Assembly (NCBI GenBank): GCA_964526295.1
Contig: CAZGKW010000014.1
Span: forward strand, 1-64,000
Direction of reading: 5' to 3'
Source of the DNA: CAZGKW01 sp964526295
Lineage (GTDB): Bacteria; Planctomycetota; Phycisphaerae; FEN-1346
DNA length: 64,000 nucleotides
The notes under the pieces were generated by a model. It was given only the letters and a program-made list of their open reading frames with translations. It did no database searches and was not told the DNA's origin. The translations under genes were made by a program, and so were the position numbers. Below, in pieces: positions 9,858-18,199 of the stretch (positions are counted from its first letter, which is position 1; each line of letters begins with the position of its first letter).

Positions 9858-10436
9858 ATGGCCGACGACGAACCGAAACCGACCGACGCCGACAAGCCGA
9901 TCGATAGTCCGGACCTCGAAGGCGGGGCCGACGATCCTGCCACCGGCGAGGAGACCTCCGAAGACCTCGAGGCCGCCCGCCGCGAGTGCGCCGAGCTGAT
10001 GGAACGCCTCCAGCGGACGGCGGCCGACTACCAGAACTTCCAGAAACGCGTCGCAAAGCGGATCGACGACGCCGTGGCGTTCGCCGTCCGCGACGTCGTG
10101 CTCGACCTTCTGCCGGTGATCGACAACTTCGAGCGGGCCCTGGAGGCCGCCCGGACCGACACCGACCCCCAGAGCTTCCGCGACGGGGTCCAGTTGGTGC
10201 ACGATCAGCTCCTGGGTGCCCTGTCGCGGCACGGGATCGAGCGAATCGAAGCCCAGGGCCGCCCGTTCGACCCGGAGCACCACGAGGCGGTCTCGCACGT
10301 CCCGGTGGAGGACGTGCCGCCGAACCACGTGGCCGAGGTGCTCCAGACGGGCTACCGGCTGGGCGAGCGGACGATCCGCCCGAGCCGGGTGGTCGTCTCG
10401 GCCCCGCCGGCCGAGAATGAGCCAGCCGGGGAGTGA
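9858..10436 (+). CDS. grpE: Nucleotide exchange factor GrpE
   Basis: Releases ADP from DnaK, completing the DnaJ-DnaK cycle. 192 residues: an acidic disordered N-terminus (about 1-38), the long coiled coil (about 40-85; ECAELMERLQRTAADYQNF), and the C-terminal beta domain with FDPEHHEAVSHVPVEDV and VLQTGYRLGERTIRPSRVVV, the GrpE signature. It lies 121 nt after dnaJ, separated by a dispersed hairpin repeat, and belongs to the chaperone cluster. Confidence 0.95.
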   Translation: MADDEPKPTDADKPIDSPDLEGGADDPATGEETSEDLEAARRECAELMERLQRTAADYQNFQKRVAKRIDDAVAFAVRDVVLDLLPVIDNFERALEAARTDTDPQSFRDGVQLVHDQLLGALSRHGIERIEAQGRPFDPEHHEAVSHVPVEDVPPNHVAEVLQTGYRLGERTIRPSRVVVSAPPAENEPAGE

Positions 10437-10489
10437 CGGTCGCCGCGCCGAGACGTTGATAGCCGACGCCTTAAGCGAAGGACGTGACC

Positions 10490-10804
10490 ATGCCGACTTA
10501 CGAGTACGAATGCGACGCCTGCGGACACCGGTTCGAAAAGTTCCAGTCGATCACCGCGAAGCCCGTCCGGACGTGTCCGGAGTGCGGCCAGTCGCGGGCC
10601 AAGAGGCTCCTCGGGACCGGGGCGGCCCTGCTGTTCAAAGGCTCCGGCTTCTACGCCACCGACTACCGCAGCCCGTCCTACAAGGACGCCGCCAAGTCCG
10701 AGACCGAGACGGGCGATTCGGCCAAACCCGACGCGGCCAAGGGCGGTGCCAAGGCGGGCGGAAAGGCGGCGACCGAGAACAAGTCCAGAGGCGGAGACGA
10801 CTGA
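10490..10804 (+). CDS. FmdB-family zinc ribbon protein
   Basis: 104 residues. The N-terminal PTYEYECDACGHRFEKFQS with a second CPECG forms the zinc ribbon typical of the FmdB regulatory-protein family; GSGFYATDY is also a family feature. The C-terminal 40 residues are Lys/Ala/Gly-rich and probably disordered. The ATG at 10490 has GAAGGA seven bases upstream and is preferred over the GTG at 10484. The stop overlaps the yacG start (TGATG). Molecular role is not established for this family. Confidence 0.85.
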   Translation: MPTYEYECDACGHRFEKFQSITAKPVRTCPECGQSRAKRLLGTGAALLFKGSGFYATDYRSPSYKDAAKSETETGDSAKPDAAKGGAKAGGKAATENKSRGGDD

Positions 10805-11043
10805 TGCCCCCGCGGAAAGGGCCTGCCGAGCGGTGCCGCTACTGTGGCCGGCCGCTCGACCCGGCCGACCCGGTCCACGCCGAGCACTGGCCGTTCTGCG
10901 CGGCCCGGTGCAAGCTGGCCGAGCTCGGGGCCTGGTTCGAGGGGCGGTACGTCATCAGCCGCCCCATCGACCAGGTGGCCGACGATGCGGCCCCGCCGGG
11001 GCCGCCGGACGCCGGAAACGGGCACGAAGGCGGTCCTGAATAA
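10804..11043 (+). CDS. yacG: DNA gyrase inhibitor YacG-like zinc protein
   Basis: 79 residues. Zinc-binding pattern CRYCGRP...FCAARCKLAELGAWFEGRYVI is the YacG signature (Cys-X2-Cys ... Cys-X3-Cys followed by LGAW). E. coli YacG binds GyrB and inhibits gyrase; whether this one does is inference. Start chosen at the ATG overlapping the preceding stop; translational coupling with the FmdB-type gene is likely. The C-terminal tail (DDAAPPGPPDAGNG) is low complexity. Confidence 0.85.
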   Translation: MPPRKGPAERCRYCGRPLDPADPVHAEHWPFCAARCKLAELGAWFEGRYVISRPIDQVADDAAPPGPPDAGNGHEGGPE

Positions 11044-11158
11044 TGCTTGACAGGGGCAACCCCCGCTTCCAAGATTGAGTTATTATCGCCGTGGGCGTCG
11101 CGCGGTGCCGCCGAGCCCGATCTCTCAAGTCACACCGACCCGTGCAAGGAGACGGAGC

Positions 11159-12553
11159 ATGGCCGAGGAAGCGAACGAACTCAGAAGCATCGACTGGCGC
11201 CGCTGCTGCGCGTGGCTCGACATCCTCCGGGCGTTCCGGATGAGCATTCATCCGGCGAAGCTTCTGCTGTGCCTCCTGGGGCTGGCCGCCAGCTTCTGGC
11301 TGGCCGTCCTCATCGACCAAGCCCCCGAGCCGGTCGGCCGGACGGGCGTCGACGAGATCGGCGCCGCCGACCTCAACGGCGACCTGCGGATCAGCTTCTA
11401 CGAGAATCTGTACCACCTGGGTACGGCCCGCCTGTGGGGCGATTGGGCTTTGCCCTACGTCGACGGCAAGACGTGGAACGATTTCTTCGTCTTCGCCATG
11501 CAGCCTTTGAGCGCGCTCCGCGATTTCGTGGCCCTGGTGATCGCTTACTGGCTCAACGAGTGGCTGTTCGCCCTGATCGTGACAGTCCTGGCGCTGGCGA
11601 TCTGGGCCTACGTCGGGGGGGCGGTGACGCGGATCGCCGCTGTCCGCTTCGCCCGCGAGGAGACCATCCCCCTGAAGCAGGCGATGACCTTCTCCTGCCG
11701 CAAGTGGCTCAGTCTTCTGGCCAGCCCGGTCATCCCGTTCGTCGCCCTGGCGTTCGTCGGGGCGGTGCTGGGTCTCCTGACGGGCTTCCCACTGATGATT
11801 CCGTACGTCGGGGAGATCCTGCTCCCGCTGCTGTCCGGCCTGACGCTGATCGTGGGCCTGCTGATGGCGCTGATCCTGGTGGGAGGGTCGTTCAGCGTGG
11901 GCCTCCAGTGGCCGACCATCGCCGCCGAGGGGTCGGACGCGTTCGATGCCATAAGCCGAAGCGTGGCCTACATTTCGAGCCGGCCCTGGCGGTACATTTT
12001 CTACACCCTGTTTGCGGCCGTCTACGGCTGCCTGACGTTCATTTTCGTCAAGTTCGTGGCCTTTTTGACGCTATGGCTGACGCACTTTGCCGTCAGCGTC
12101 TTCACATGGGGCGGCGGGGATGCGGCGGACAAGCTTGCGAGGATGTGGGCGCGGCCCGAGTGGACGGCTCCCTGGCCCCAGACCGGCGAGCAGGCGATGC
12201 TCGAGAACGCCGAGATGCTGCACGGCACGGAGGCGTTCGGGGCCGTCGTCATCGCGATTTTCGTCTGGATCGTCCTGGGGCTGGTCATCTCGTACCTGAT
12301 CAGCTTCGCCATGACCAGCCAGACGATCATCTACTTCCTCCTGCGGCGGGCGGTCGATTCGACCGACGTCGAAGAGGTCTACATGGAAGAGGCCGAGGAG
12401 GAGGAGCTGCCCGTCGAGCACACCGTCGAACCGCCCGAGCCGGCCCCCCAGGGCGAGGGTGAAGGCGAGGCCGAGGGCGCCGCTGAAGAGGAGAAGCCCG
12501 CGGGCGGCGAGGAAGGCGGCGAGGAAGAGCAGGAGGAGAAGGAAGGCGGCTGA
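11159..12553 (+). CDS. Polytopic membrane protein with acidic tail
   Basis: 464 residues, not assigned to a named family. Several hydrophobic segments are visible, e.g. LLLCLLGLAASFWLAVLI, LFALIVTVLALAIWAYVGG, LASPVIPFVALAFVGAVLGLL, LIVGLLMALILVGGSF and VVIAIFVWIVLGLVISYLI. The last about 75 residues are extremely Glu-rich (EEAEEEELPVEH onward) and probably cytoplasmic and disordered. Start at 11159 is supported by GGAGACGGAGC upstream. A terminator-like hairpin follows. Similar long multi-helix proteins are common in planctomycete genomes; transport or envelope function is possible but unproven. Confidence 0.8.
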   Translation: MAEEANELRSIDWRRCCAWLDILRAFRMSIHPAKLLLCLLGLAASFWLAVLIDQAPEPVGRTGVDEIGAADLNGDLRISFYENLYHLGTARLWGDWALPYVDGKTWNDFFVFAMQPLSALRDFVALVIAYWLNEWLFALIVTVLALAIWAYVGGAVTRIAAVRFAREETIPLKQAMTFSCRKWLSLLASPVIPFVALAFVGAVLGLLTGFPLMIPYVGEILLPLLSGLTLIVGLLMALILVGGSFSVGLQWPTIAAEGSDAFDAISRSVAYISSRPWRYIFYTLFAAVYGCLTFIFVKFVAFLTLWLTHFAVSVFTWGGGDAADKLARMWARPEWTAPWPQTGEQAMLENAEMLHGTEAFGAVVIAIFVWIVLGLVISYLISFAMTSQTIIYFLLRRAVDSTDVEEVYMEEAEEEELPVEHTVEPPEPAPQGEGEGEAEGAAEEEKPAGGEEGGEEEQEEKEGG

Positions 12554-12579
12554 CGCCTCGCCGCATCCTGAGAACCGAC

Positions 12580-12615
12580 CGGCCGGCGCTCGGATCGGGG
12601 CGCCGGCCGTTTCTT
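12580..12615 (+). terminator. Rho-independent terminator
   Basis: CGGCCGGCG (12580-12588) pairs perfectly with CGCCGGCCG (12601-12609), followed by TTTCTT. It closes the plus-strand membrane protein gene and separates it from the convergent dGTPase-like gene. Confidence 0.7.
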
Positions 12616-12628
12616 CGGCCCTCCTCGA

Positions 12629-13777
12629 CTACACCCGCTCGAACGGCTCGTACAGTCGCCGGTATTCGTCCTGGGCGTACCGGTCGGTCATCCCGGCGAT
12701 GTAGTCGCAGATGGCCGTGTGCGGACCCTCGCGTTCGGCCCGGCCCTGGTATTTCGGTGGGAGCTGGTTCTGGTTCGCCAGATACGCCTCGAAAATCCGT
12801 GCGACGAAGCGTTTTGCCTTCGTCATCATCCGCGTCACCCGGTAGTGCCGGTAGACCCGGTCGAAAAGGACGGTCTCGAGCTCGCGGACCTTGGGCCGCA
12901 GGGGCCCCGAAAGGCGGATCAGCCGGTCCCGTGTCCGGCGCACGTCGTCGACGCCGGCGACGCCCGAGCCACGGATCGCCTCTTCGCTGGCGGCGATGGC
13001 GTCGCTGACCATCAGGTCAATGAGGAGCTTGGCGATGCGGCGGGTCCGCTGCGAGAGCGACAGGTCGGCCAGGCTCCCGGCGAAGTCGCTGGCCGCCTGC
13101 TGGAAGATCGCCAGCCCCTCCAGCTCCTCGGGCCCGAGGATGCCCATCAGAATCCCGTCGTCGAGGTCGTGGCTGTCGTAGGCGATCGAGTCGGCCACCT
13201 CGACCACCTGGGCCTCCAGCGTGGGGACGCCTTCGCCGAACTCCGTCGGCTCGGGCTCGTCGTAGCGGGTATGGTGCTTGGCGATGCCCTCGCGGAGCTC
13301 CCAGGTGAGGTTGAGGCCTCGGAACTGGGGGTAGGGGTGCTCCAGGACGTCGACGATGCGGATGCCGTGACGGTTGTGCTCGAACCCGCCGTGGTCCTCC
13401 ATCAGCTCCTGGAGGGCCTGCTCGCCGGAATGGCCGAACGGCGTGTGCCCCAGGTCGTGAGCCAGGGCGATCGCCTCGGTCAGGTCCTCGTTCAGGTTCA
13501 GGGCCCGGGCCAGCGTCCGGGCGATCTGGGCCACCTCCAGCGTGTGCGTCAGGCGGGTCCGGAAGTGGTCCCCCTCGTGCGTCAGAAAGACCTGCGTCTT
13601 GTACTCCAGGCGGCGGAAGGCGGTGCAGTGGACGATCCGGTCGCGGTCCCGCTGGTAGGCCGTCCGGTACGGGTGCTCGGGCTCCTCGTGCCGCCGACCG
13701 CGCGATTCGGCCGCCTTCGAGGCATACGGCGCCAGCTCGCGCTGCTCGCGGGCCTCGTACTCGGGGCGGGTCAGCAT
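12629..13777 (-). CDS. dgt: dGTPase-like HD-domain triphosphohydrolase
   Basis: Deoxynucleoside triphosphate triphosphohydrolase-like protein, 382 residues. HD-superfamily metal site: FRTRLTHTLEVAQIAR (first His), AHDLGHTPFGHSGE (HD pair), and a later Asp in VEVADSIAYDSHDLDDG. N-terminal RTAYQRDRDRIVHCTAFRRLEYKTQVF is typical of the family. Such enzymes cleave dNTPs to nucleoside and tripolyphosphate, influencing dNTP pools and sometimes phage resistance. Start at 13777 chosen because it gives the family N-terminus; it overlaps the upstream HIT gene stop by 7 nt, so the two are coupled. Confidence 0.9.
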   Translation of the reverse strand: MLTRPEYEAREQRELAPYASKAAESRGRRHEEPEHPYRTAYQRDRDRIVHCTAFRRLEYKTQVFLTHEGDHFRTRLTHTLEVAQIARTLARALNLNEDLTEAIALAHDLGHTPFGHSGEQALQELMEDHGGFEHNRHGIRIVDVLEHPYPQFRGLNLTWELREGIAKHHTRYDEPEPTEFGEGVPTLEAQVVEVADSIAYDSHDLDDGILMGILGPEELEGLAIFQQAASDFAGSLADLSLSQRTRRIAKLLIDLMVSDAIAASEEAIRGSGVAGVDDVRRTRDRLIRLSGPLRPKVRELETVLFDRVYRHYRVTRMMTKAKRFVARIFEAYLANQNQLPPKYQGRAEREGPHTAICDYIAGMTDRYAQDEYRRLYEPFERV

Positions 13778-14283
13778 GCGCGGGGATCCTCGGCCTGGAG
13801 CGCCCCGACGATCCGGTCGTAGAGGTCCAGCAGGGCCTGCGGGATGACCTTCGTCTGGCCGAGCACGGGCATGAAGTTCGTATCGCCGCTCCACCGCGGC
13901 ACGACGTGCAGGTGCAGGTGCTCGGGAAGGCCGGCCCCCGCCACCCGGCCGAAGTTCAGGCCCGCGTTGAACCCGTCCGGCCGCATCAGCCGCCGGTAAA
14001 GGGCCATCACGTCCCGCGCCAGCGTCATAAGCGCCAGCATCTCGTCGTCGGCCAGCTCGTCCAGCTCGCCTTTGTGGGCGTTCGGGACGATCAGCGTGTG
14101 TCCGTTGTTGTAGGGAAAGCGGTTCAGGACGGCAAAGGCGTGCTCGCGCCGGAGGAACACGAGGCCCTTGCGGTCGTCGCCTGAGTCGCGGGCACCGCAC
14201 AGGAAACACCCGCCCGCGTGGCTACCGCTCGAATCCATGCCGGCGATGTAGTCCATCCGCCACGGGGCCCACAATCGATCCAT
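13771..14283 (-). CDS. HIT-family hydrolase (AP4A phosphorylase-like)
   Basis: 170 residues. Begins MDRLWAPWRMDYIAG, the typical start of bacterial AP4A-phosphorylase-type HIT proteins, followed by a CFLCGA metal site. The histidine triad is HLHLHVV in PEHLHLHVVPRW; FNAGLNFGRVAGAGLPEHLH is the usual context. Acts on dinucleoside polyphosphates or nucleotidyl conjugates in the cytoplasm. Start 14283 has AAGGAG upstream. Pairing with a dNTPase suggests a nucleotide-housekeeping unit. Confidence 0.9.
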   Translation of the reverse strand: MDRLWAPWRMDYIAGMDSSGSHAGGCFLCGARDSGDDRKGLVFLRREHAFAVLNRFPYNNGHTLIVPNAHKGELDELADDEMLALMTLARDVMALYRRLMRPDGFNAGLNFGRVAGAGLPEHLHLHVVPRWSGDTNFMPVLGQTKVIPQALLDLYDRIVGALQAEDPRAC

Positions 14284-14370
14284 CGGGTCTCCTTGCTGGC
14301 TTGCGGGGTTGCTTACGCGCGGCCCTTCGGTCGCCACGTATGTCGGGATCCAGGGCCGCCCCGAGCGTCT

Positions 14371-14601
14371 CTAGGGGCGGCACGTTGCGCAGGAGCCGCC
14401 GGCACAGGTCGCGCAGCCGCTGCTCCCGCCGGCCCCTCCGCCGCGGCGCTCGACGCCGCCCATCGCGAACGTCGAGAACCGCTTGCGGATGTCGCGGCTG
14501 TCGCACGCCGTGCAGGTCGGCCGGCGGCGCTCGGTCATCGAGCGGAACAGCACCTCGAAGTCGGCCCCGCACGCGTTGCAGGTGAATTCGTAGATTGGCA
14601 T
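14371..14601 (-). CDS. FmdB-family zinc ribbon protein, second copy
   Basis: 76 residues. MPIYEFTCNACGADFEVL with CTACDS forms the zinc ribbon; the C-terminus adds Cys pairs in a Gly-rich tail (CATCAGGSCATC), as in many FmdB proteins. It heads the minus-strand group (zinc ribbon, HIT, dGTPase-like) behind a good promoter. Only the ribbon resembles the homologue at 10490-10804. Confidence 0.85.
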   Translation of the reverse strand: MPIYEFTCNACGADFEVLFRSMTERRRPTCTACDSRDIRKRFSTFAMGGVERRGGGAGGSSGCATCAGGSCATCRP

Positions 14602-14654
14602 CGCTTCGCGCTCCCGCCCGGCACCGACACACGTGGGAACCGAGGCGTCGCGCT

Positions 14655-14683
14655 ATTCTATCGGCCGGGGCGACAACCCTCAA
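14655..14683 (-). promoter_or_regulatory. Putative sigma70 promoter of the zinc ribbon-HIT-dgt unit
   Basis: Minus strand: TTGAGG (14683-14678), 17-nt spacer, TAGAAT (14660-14655). Predicted start of transcription lies about 47 nt before the zinc ribbon ATG. Confidence 0.6.
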
Positions 14684-14782
14684 GCCTGAAGGCCGCTGCC
14701 GGCGTCCGGCCGGGCGCGACCTGGGCCCGCGGGAGGGGGTCCGGAGCGTGTCCTCCACACCGACGACGGACTGAGCGAGCGT

Positions 14783-14811
14783 TTGACGCACGGCTGGGTC
14801 CGTGCTATACT
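14783..14811 (+). promoter_or_regulatory. Putative sigma70 promoter of the PEP-CTERM gene
   Basis: TTGACG (14783-14788), 17-nt spacer, TATACT (14806-14811). Because the -10 box lies at 14806, any start codon near 14802 is excluded; the leader would be about 140 nt long up to 14958. Confidence 0.65.
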
Positions 14812-14854
14812 CGGATAGCTCGGGGGAGTTGGCTGCACGTCAATTGCTCGGTTC

Positions 14855-14932
14855 CTGTAGCGAAGGTATCCGCCGCGTGCGCCGTCTTGCGGGGCGCGGC
14901 GAGGTACTCATCTCAAGGCGTGGTCGCTACAG
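14855..14932 (+). promoter_or_regulatory. Structured 5' leader of the PEP-CTERM gene
   Basis: CTGTAGCGA (14855-14863) pairs perfectly with TCGCTACAG (14924-14932). Inside, CGCCGCG and CGCGGCG form a second stem. The structure ends 9 nt before the Shine-Dalgarno AAAGGAGG (14942-14949). It does not match a riboswitch class I can name; it could be a translational regulator. Confidence 0.45.
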
Positions 14933-14957
14933 CGCCGCAGGAAAGGAGGCCAGTCCG

Positions 14958-15731
14958 ACGAGACACACCGTCGGCATTTCTACCTTGGTGGTCGCGGTCG
15001 GCTTGGTCGTCGTGGCGGCGGACGGGGCGACCATGATCGGTGTCAACGCTCGGGCCGAGGACGCTTTTTCCTCGTTGGATCCGACGGACGTCGCCGGCGC
15101 TCCCCTGTACCGGCAGAGCAACTGGAATAACGTCGACAAGGGCGGCGGCGACGGGACGACGCTCCTCGTCGATGACGCCGGCGACCCGACGAGCGTCACC
15201 GTCAGCTACGGCGGGGATTTCTACGGGGGGACGACGTTGACCGACACGTCGACGCCGGACGGCAAACTGATGAAGGGGTATCAGCGCTGGAACAGCCACT
15301 CCCGGGTGTGGATCACCTTTGCCGGCCTGACGCCGGGCGACGAGTATCACGTCGTCCTCTATCACGTCTACAAGGACGGCAGCGAACCGACGATGGAGGT
15401 CGGCATCCAGGACGCCGCCGGCGAGGCGTGGCACGAGGCCGACTGGAAGCTCTATAGCGTCGTCGGCTACGACGATGCATCCGATGACTACGAGGGCACC
15501 TACACGGTCTTCGAAGGGGCCGTGGTCGACAGCGCCGGCCGGCTGAGGGTCGGGACGGGCGAGATCGACTCCGGCAGCCGGCCCGGCTTCAACGCCGTCC
15601 AGATTGTCCAGTTCCCGGAGCCCGCCACGCTGGGGTTCCTGGCGTTGGGAGCGCTGGGCGTCCTGGTCGGCCGGAAAGGCTGGTCGCCGCCTCCCCTCCG
15701 TTGGCCGGCAGCCTCCCCACCTTCGGCTTGA
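14958..15731 (+). CDS. PEP-CTERM-type exported protein, likely ACG start
   Basis: About 257 residues. The chosen start is an ACG at 14958, eight bases after a perfect AAAGGAGG; read as Met it gives a textbook signal peptide (MRHTVGISTLVVAVGLVVVAADGA). No ATG, GTG or TTG fits both the Shine-Dalgarno and a full signal peptide. The mature part is beta-rich and Gly/Thr/Asp-rich with WITFAGLTPGDEYHVVLY. The C-terminus has the sorting signal FPEPATLGFLALGALGVLVGRK: PEP motif, hydrophobic helix, basic residues, recognised by exosortase. A short tail follows. Probably secreted to the surface or extracellular matrix. It precedes the polysaccharide acetylation genes. Confidence 0.75.
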   Translation, partial: TRHTVGISTLVVAVGLVVVAADGATMIGVNARAEDAFSSLDPTDVAGAPLYRQSNWNNVDKGGGDGTTLLVDDAGDPTSVTVSYGGDFYGGTTLTDTSTPDGKLMKGYQRWNSHSRVWITFAGLTPGDEYHVVLYHVYKDGSEPTMEVGIQDAAGEAWHEADWKLYSVVGYDDASDDYEGTYTVFEGAVVDSAGRLRVGTGEIDSGSRPGFNAVQIVQFPEPATLGFLALGALGVLVGRKGWSPPPLRWPAASPPSA

Positions 15732-15840
15732 CGTGCCAAGCCCTTCCTGACGGGCGCGCTCTCCCCCGCCGGACCGATACCGTTTCCCTTTCGCGCGGGT
15801 TTACATGGCAGGCCCCCATGGGCACGGCGCGGAGGTAGTG

Positions 15841-18030
15841 ATGGCGGTGTGGCGGCATAGGGTCGTGTGGCTTCTCGCCGTCTGGCTGAGCTTAGTGGCC
15901 CTGCCGGGGGCCGCGGCTGGGGCCGACGTGGCCGCCGAGGTCCGGGCCCTGACCGGCGCCCGGACGCGGCTCGTCTGGGTACAGGATACCGGAGACGGCC
16001 GGGACACCTTTGCCCGGGGCCGGCACCTCCGTCTCCTGGGATTCGATTCGGACGACGGCCGGGGCGAACGGGTCATCCTCGCCGAGGCCTCGAGCTACTC
16101 GAAGCCCCTGCTGACCCCCGGCGGCGACCACATCGTGTTCTCCGATCACCGGGCCGAACGGGTCTGCGTGATTGCCTGGGACGGTTCCGGCCGCGGCGAC
16201 GTGGCCCCCGGGACGGCCCTGGAGGTCTGGCGCGACCCGAAGACCGGCCAGGACTGGGTCTATGCGGGCACGAAGCGCGGCCGGGGCAAGGGAGCGACCT
16301 TCAGCGAGGTGCGCCGGTTCCGCCTCGATCGCCCCGGCGAGGGAGAGGCAGTCTGGGACCGGACGGCCGTCAGCCGCGACGGGTTCGCCGTCTCGGCCGA
16401 CGGCACGCGGGCGGGGGGCCTGTGGCCCTGGCCGAGCGCGGGCGTCGCCGAGCTGCCGAACCGGTCGTGGGCGAAGCTCGATCGGGGATGCTGGACGGGC
16501 CTCTCGCCGGACAACTCGTACCTGCTGTGGGTGTTCGACGGGGCCCACCGAAACGTCCGGTTCCACAGCCTCGGGTCGGACCGGTCGTGGAAGGTGTCGA
16601 TCTCGGGCGCCCCGGGTATCCGCGGCTTCGAAGTCTATCATCCCCGGTGGAGCAATCACGTCCGGTTCCTGACGATGACCGGGCCCTACCTGGGCAAAGG
16701 CGGGAAGCCCGGCGGCAACCGGATCCGCGACGGCGGGCGGGCCGTCGAGGTCTACCTCGGCCGCTTCGACGCCCGGTTGGGCAACGTCGAGCGGTGGGTC
16801 CGCGTCAGCCACAATGACAGGGGCGACTTCTTCCCGGACGCCTGGATCGAAGGCGGGGAGAAAGCCTCAGTGGCCGCATTGGCCGGCACGGCCGTCGAGG
16901 CCGTCTTGCCTCCCAAGGAGGAGCTGGCGAAGCACGACACGTGGCCGGCGAACACGAAGGGGCTGGAGTTCCTGTGGGAGGACGCCGCCGCCACGAACCA
17001 GATCGTCTCGCCGGACGGGGAGGGCGGCCGCACCTGCCGCGTGGAGGCCCGCGGCCACGCCCGGTTCGGCCGGTTCCACGAGATGGTCCTGGGCGGCGGG
17101 GCGATGGTAGCCCAGGACGCCGACGACGCCCTCCTCCAGTCCTGCCGCCGCACCAACCAGCTTTCGGTGGAGGCGCTCGTCACGCCGGCGAACATCGAGC
17201 AGGGCGGTCCGGCCCGGATCGTCACGTTCTCCTCCAGCGCCTCGAGCCGCAACTTCACACTCGGCCAGGAGAAGGACCGCCTCGTCTTTCGCCTCCGCAC
17301 GCCCCAGACGGGGGCCAACGGCACCAATCCCCAGGTGGACCTGTGTCGCGTCGAGGCCGGCAAGACCGTGCACGTGATCGTCAGCTACGTGCCAGGCCGG
17401 CTCCTCTGTTACGTGGACGGTCGGCAGGCTGTGGCGACGCCCGCGGTGCGGGGCGACTTCGGCAACTGGACGCCGCAGCACCTGCTCTTCGGCGATGAGT
17501 TCAATGGGCCGCCACGGAGCTCCTCGGTGGAACGGCGCAACCCTCCCCGCGAGAAGGTCCCTGGGCGTAAGGACCATTCAAGGGGCCGCGACTGGGCCGG
17601 GCGTCTCGAAGGGATCGCCGTCTTCAGCCGCTCCATCGGGCCAGAGGAGGCGAAGCAGCGCTGTTCCCTTGCGTCGAAGCGGCTCGAGGGCCGCGGGCCC
17701 GCCGAACGGGCCGTCGTCCGCGCCAAACTCGTCAAGATCACTCCGACGCCCGACCTGAAGGGCCTGGACACGTACCGCCGGTGCCTCGCCCTGTACAGCT
17801 ACGACGTCGAAGAGGTGTTGGAAGGTCGGCTCGAGGCGAAGCGGATCGCCGTCGCCCACTGGGTGGTCCTGGACCTCAAGGTGCTGCCGAACGATCGCCG
17901 GGCGGGCGGGACGTACCGGCTCACGCTCGAACCGTGGGACGACCACCCGCAGCTCGACTCCGAGCGGCTGGCCATGGACGACTTCGAGCTGCTCGACCTG
18001 CCTCGGTACTACCACGTGGGCCCCCCCTGA
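15841..18030 (+). CDS. Exported LamG-like protein of the acetylation operon
   Basis: 729 residues with signal peptide (LAVWLSLVALPGAAAGA) from the ATG at 15841. Residues about 30-380 look like a beta-propeller (ILAEASSYSKPLLTPGGDHIVFSD, GLSPDNSYLLWVFDG, EVYHPRWSNHVRFLT). A LamG-like segment follows (about 420-610; VRGDFGNWTPQHLLFGDEF), then the C-terminal module ITPTP...YDVEEVLEGRLEAKRIAVAHW...WDDHP...DLPRYYHVG. It lies 169 nt before the AlgI-like gene on the same strand. Probably an outer-surface or periplasmic carbohydrate-recognition partner of the acetylation machinery; exact function unknown. Confidence 0.75.
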   Translation: MAVWRHRVVWLLAVWLSLVALPGAAAGADVAAEVRALTGARTRLVWVQDTGDGRDTFARGRHLRLLGFDSDDGRGERVILAEASSYSKPLLTPGGDHIVFSDHRAERVCVIAWDGSGRGDVAPGTALEVWRDPKTGQDWVYAGTKRGRGKGATFSEVRRFRLDRPGEGEAVWDRTAVSRDGFAVSADGTRAGGLWPWPSAGVAELPNRSWAKLDRGCWTGLSPDNSYLLWVFDGAHRNVRFHSLGSDRSWKVSISGAPGIRGFEVYHPRWSNHVRFLTMTGPYLGKGGKPGGNRIRDGGRAVEVYLGRFDARLGNVERWVRVSHNDRGDFFPDAWIEGGEKASVAALAGTAVEAVLPPKEELAKHDTWPANTKGLEFLWEDAAATNQIVSPDGEGGRTCRVEARGHARFGRFHEMVLGGGAMVAQDADDALLQSCRRTNQLSVEALVTPANIEQGGPARIVTFSSSASSRNFTLGQEKDRLVFRLRTPQTGANGTNPQVDLCRVEAGKTVHVIVSYVPGRLLCYVDGRQAVATPAVRGDFGNWTPQHLLFGDEFNGPPRSSSVERRNPPREKVPGRKDHSRGRDWAGRLEGIAVFSRSIGPEEAKQRCSLASKRLEGRGPAERAVVRAKLVKITPTPDLKGLDTYRRCLALYSYDVEEVLEGRLEAKRIAVAHWVVLDLKVLPNDRRAGGTYRLTLEPWDDHPQLDSERLAMDDFELLDLPRYYHVGPP

Positions 18031-18098
18031 CGACCTGCCTCCGGACCCCAGCCCCCGGTTGGCGGGTTGGGCCGCGCCAAAGGCGATGGAGGTCAAGC

Positions 18099-18127
18099 TT
18101 GTCGGCACGGGGCCGGAACGCTATGCT
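18099..18127 (+). promoter_or_regulatory. Putative sigma70 promoter of the O-acetylation operon
   Basis: TTGTCG (18099-18104), 17-nt spacer, TATGCT (18122-18127), about 70 nt before the AlgI-like ATG at 18200. The acetylation genes may thus be transcribed apart from the upstream LamG gene. Confidence 0.5.
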
Positions 18128-18199
18128 TGGTCGCTTTCGGGCCGTGGCCGTCGCGGCGCTGGGGGCACAGGAGGGGCCCGGGCACGGGCGGTGGGCCGC

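Noticed and set aside
10216..11043. A 275-codon frame spanning grpE, the zinc ribbon gene and yacG
   Set aside because: Only the last 79 codons make a known protein (YacG); the rest is off-frame within real genes.
11047..11086. Promoter with consensus TTGACA before the membrane protein gene
   Set aside because: TTGACA (11047-11052) is good, but the only strong -10 (TATTAT, 11081-11086) is 28 nt away; at 17 nt the -10 is just CAAGAT.
12629..14209. Longer dGTPase-like protein extending across the HIT gene
   Set aside because: The first about 140 residues are an antiframe of the HIT gene; the family N-terminus starts at 13777.
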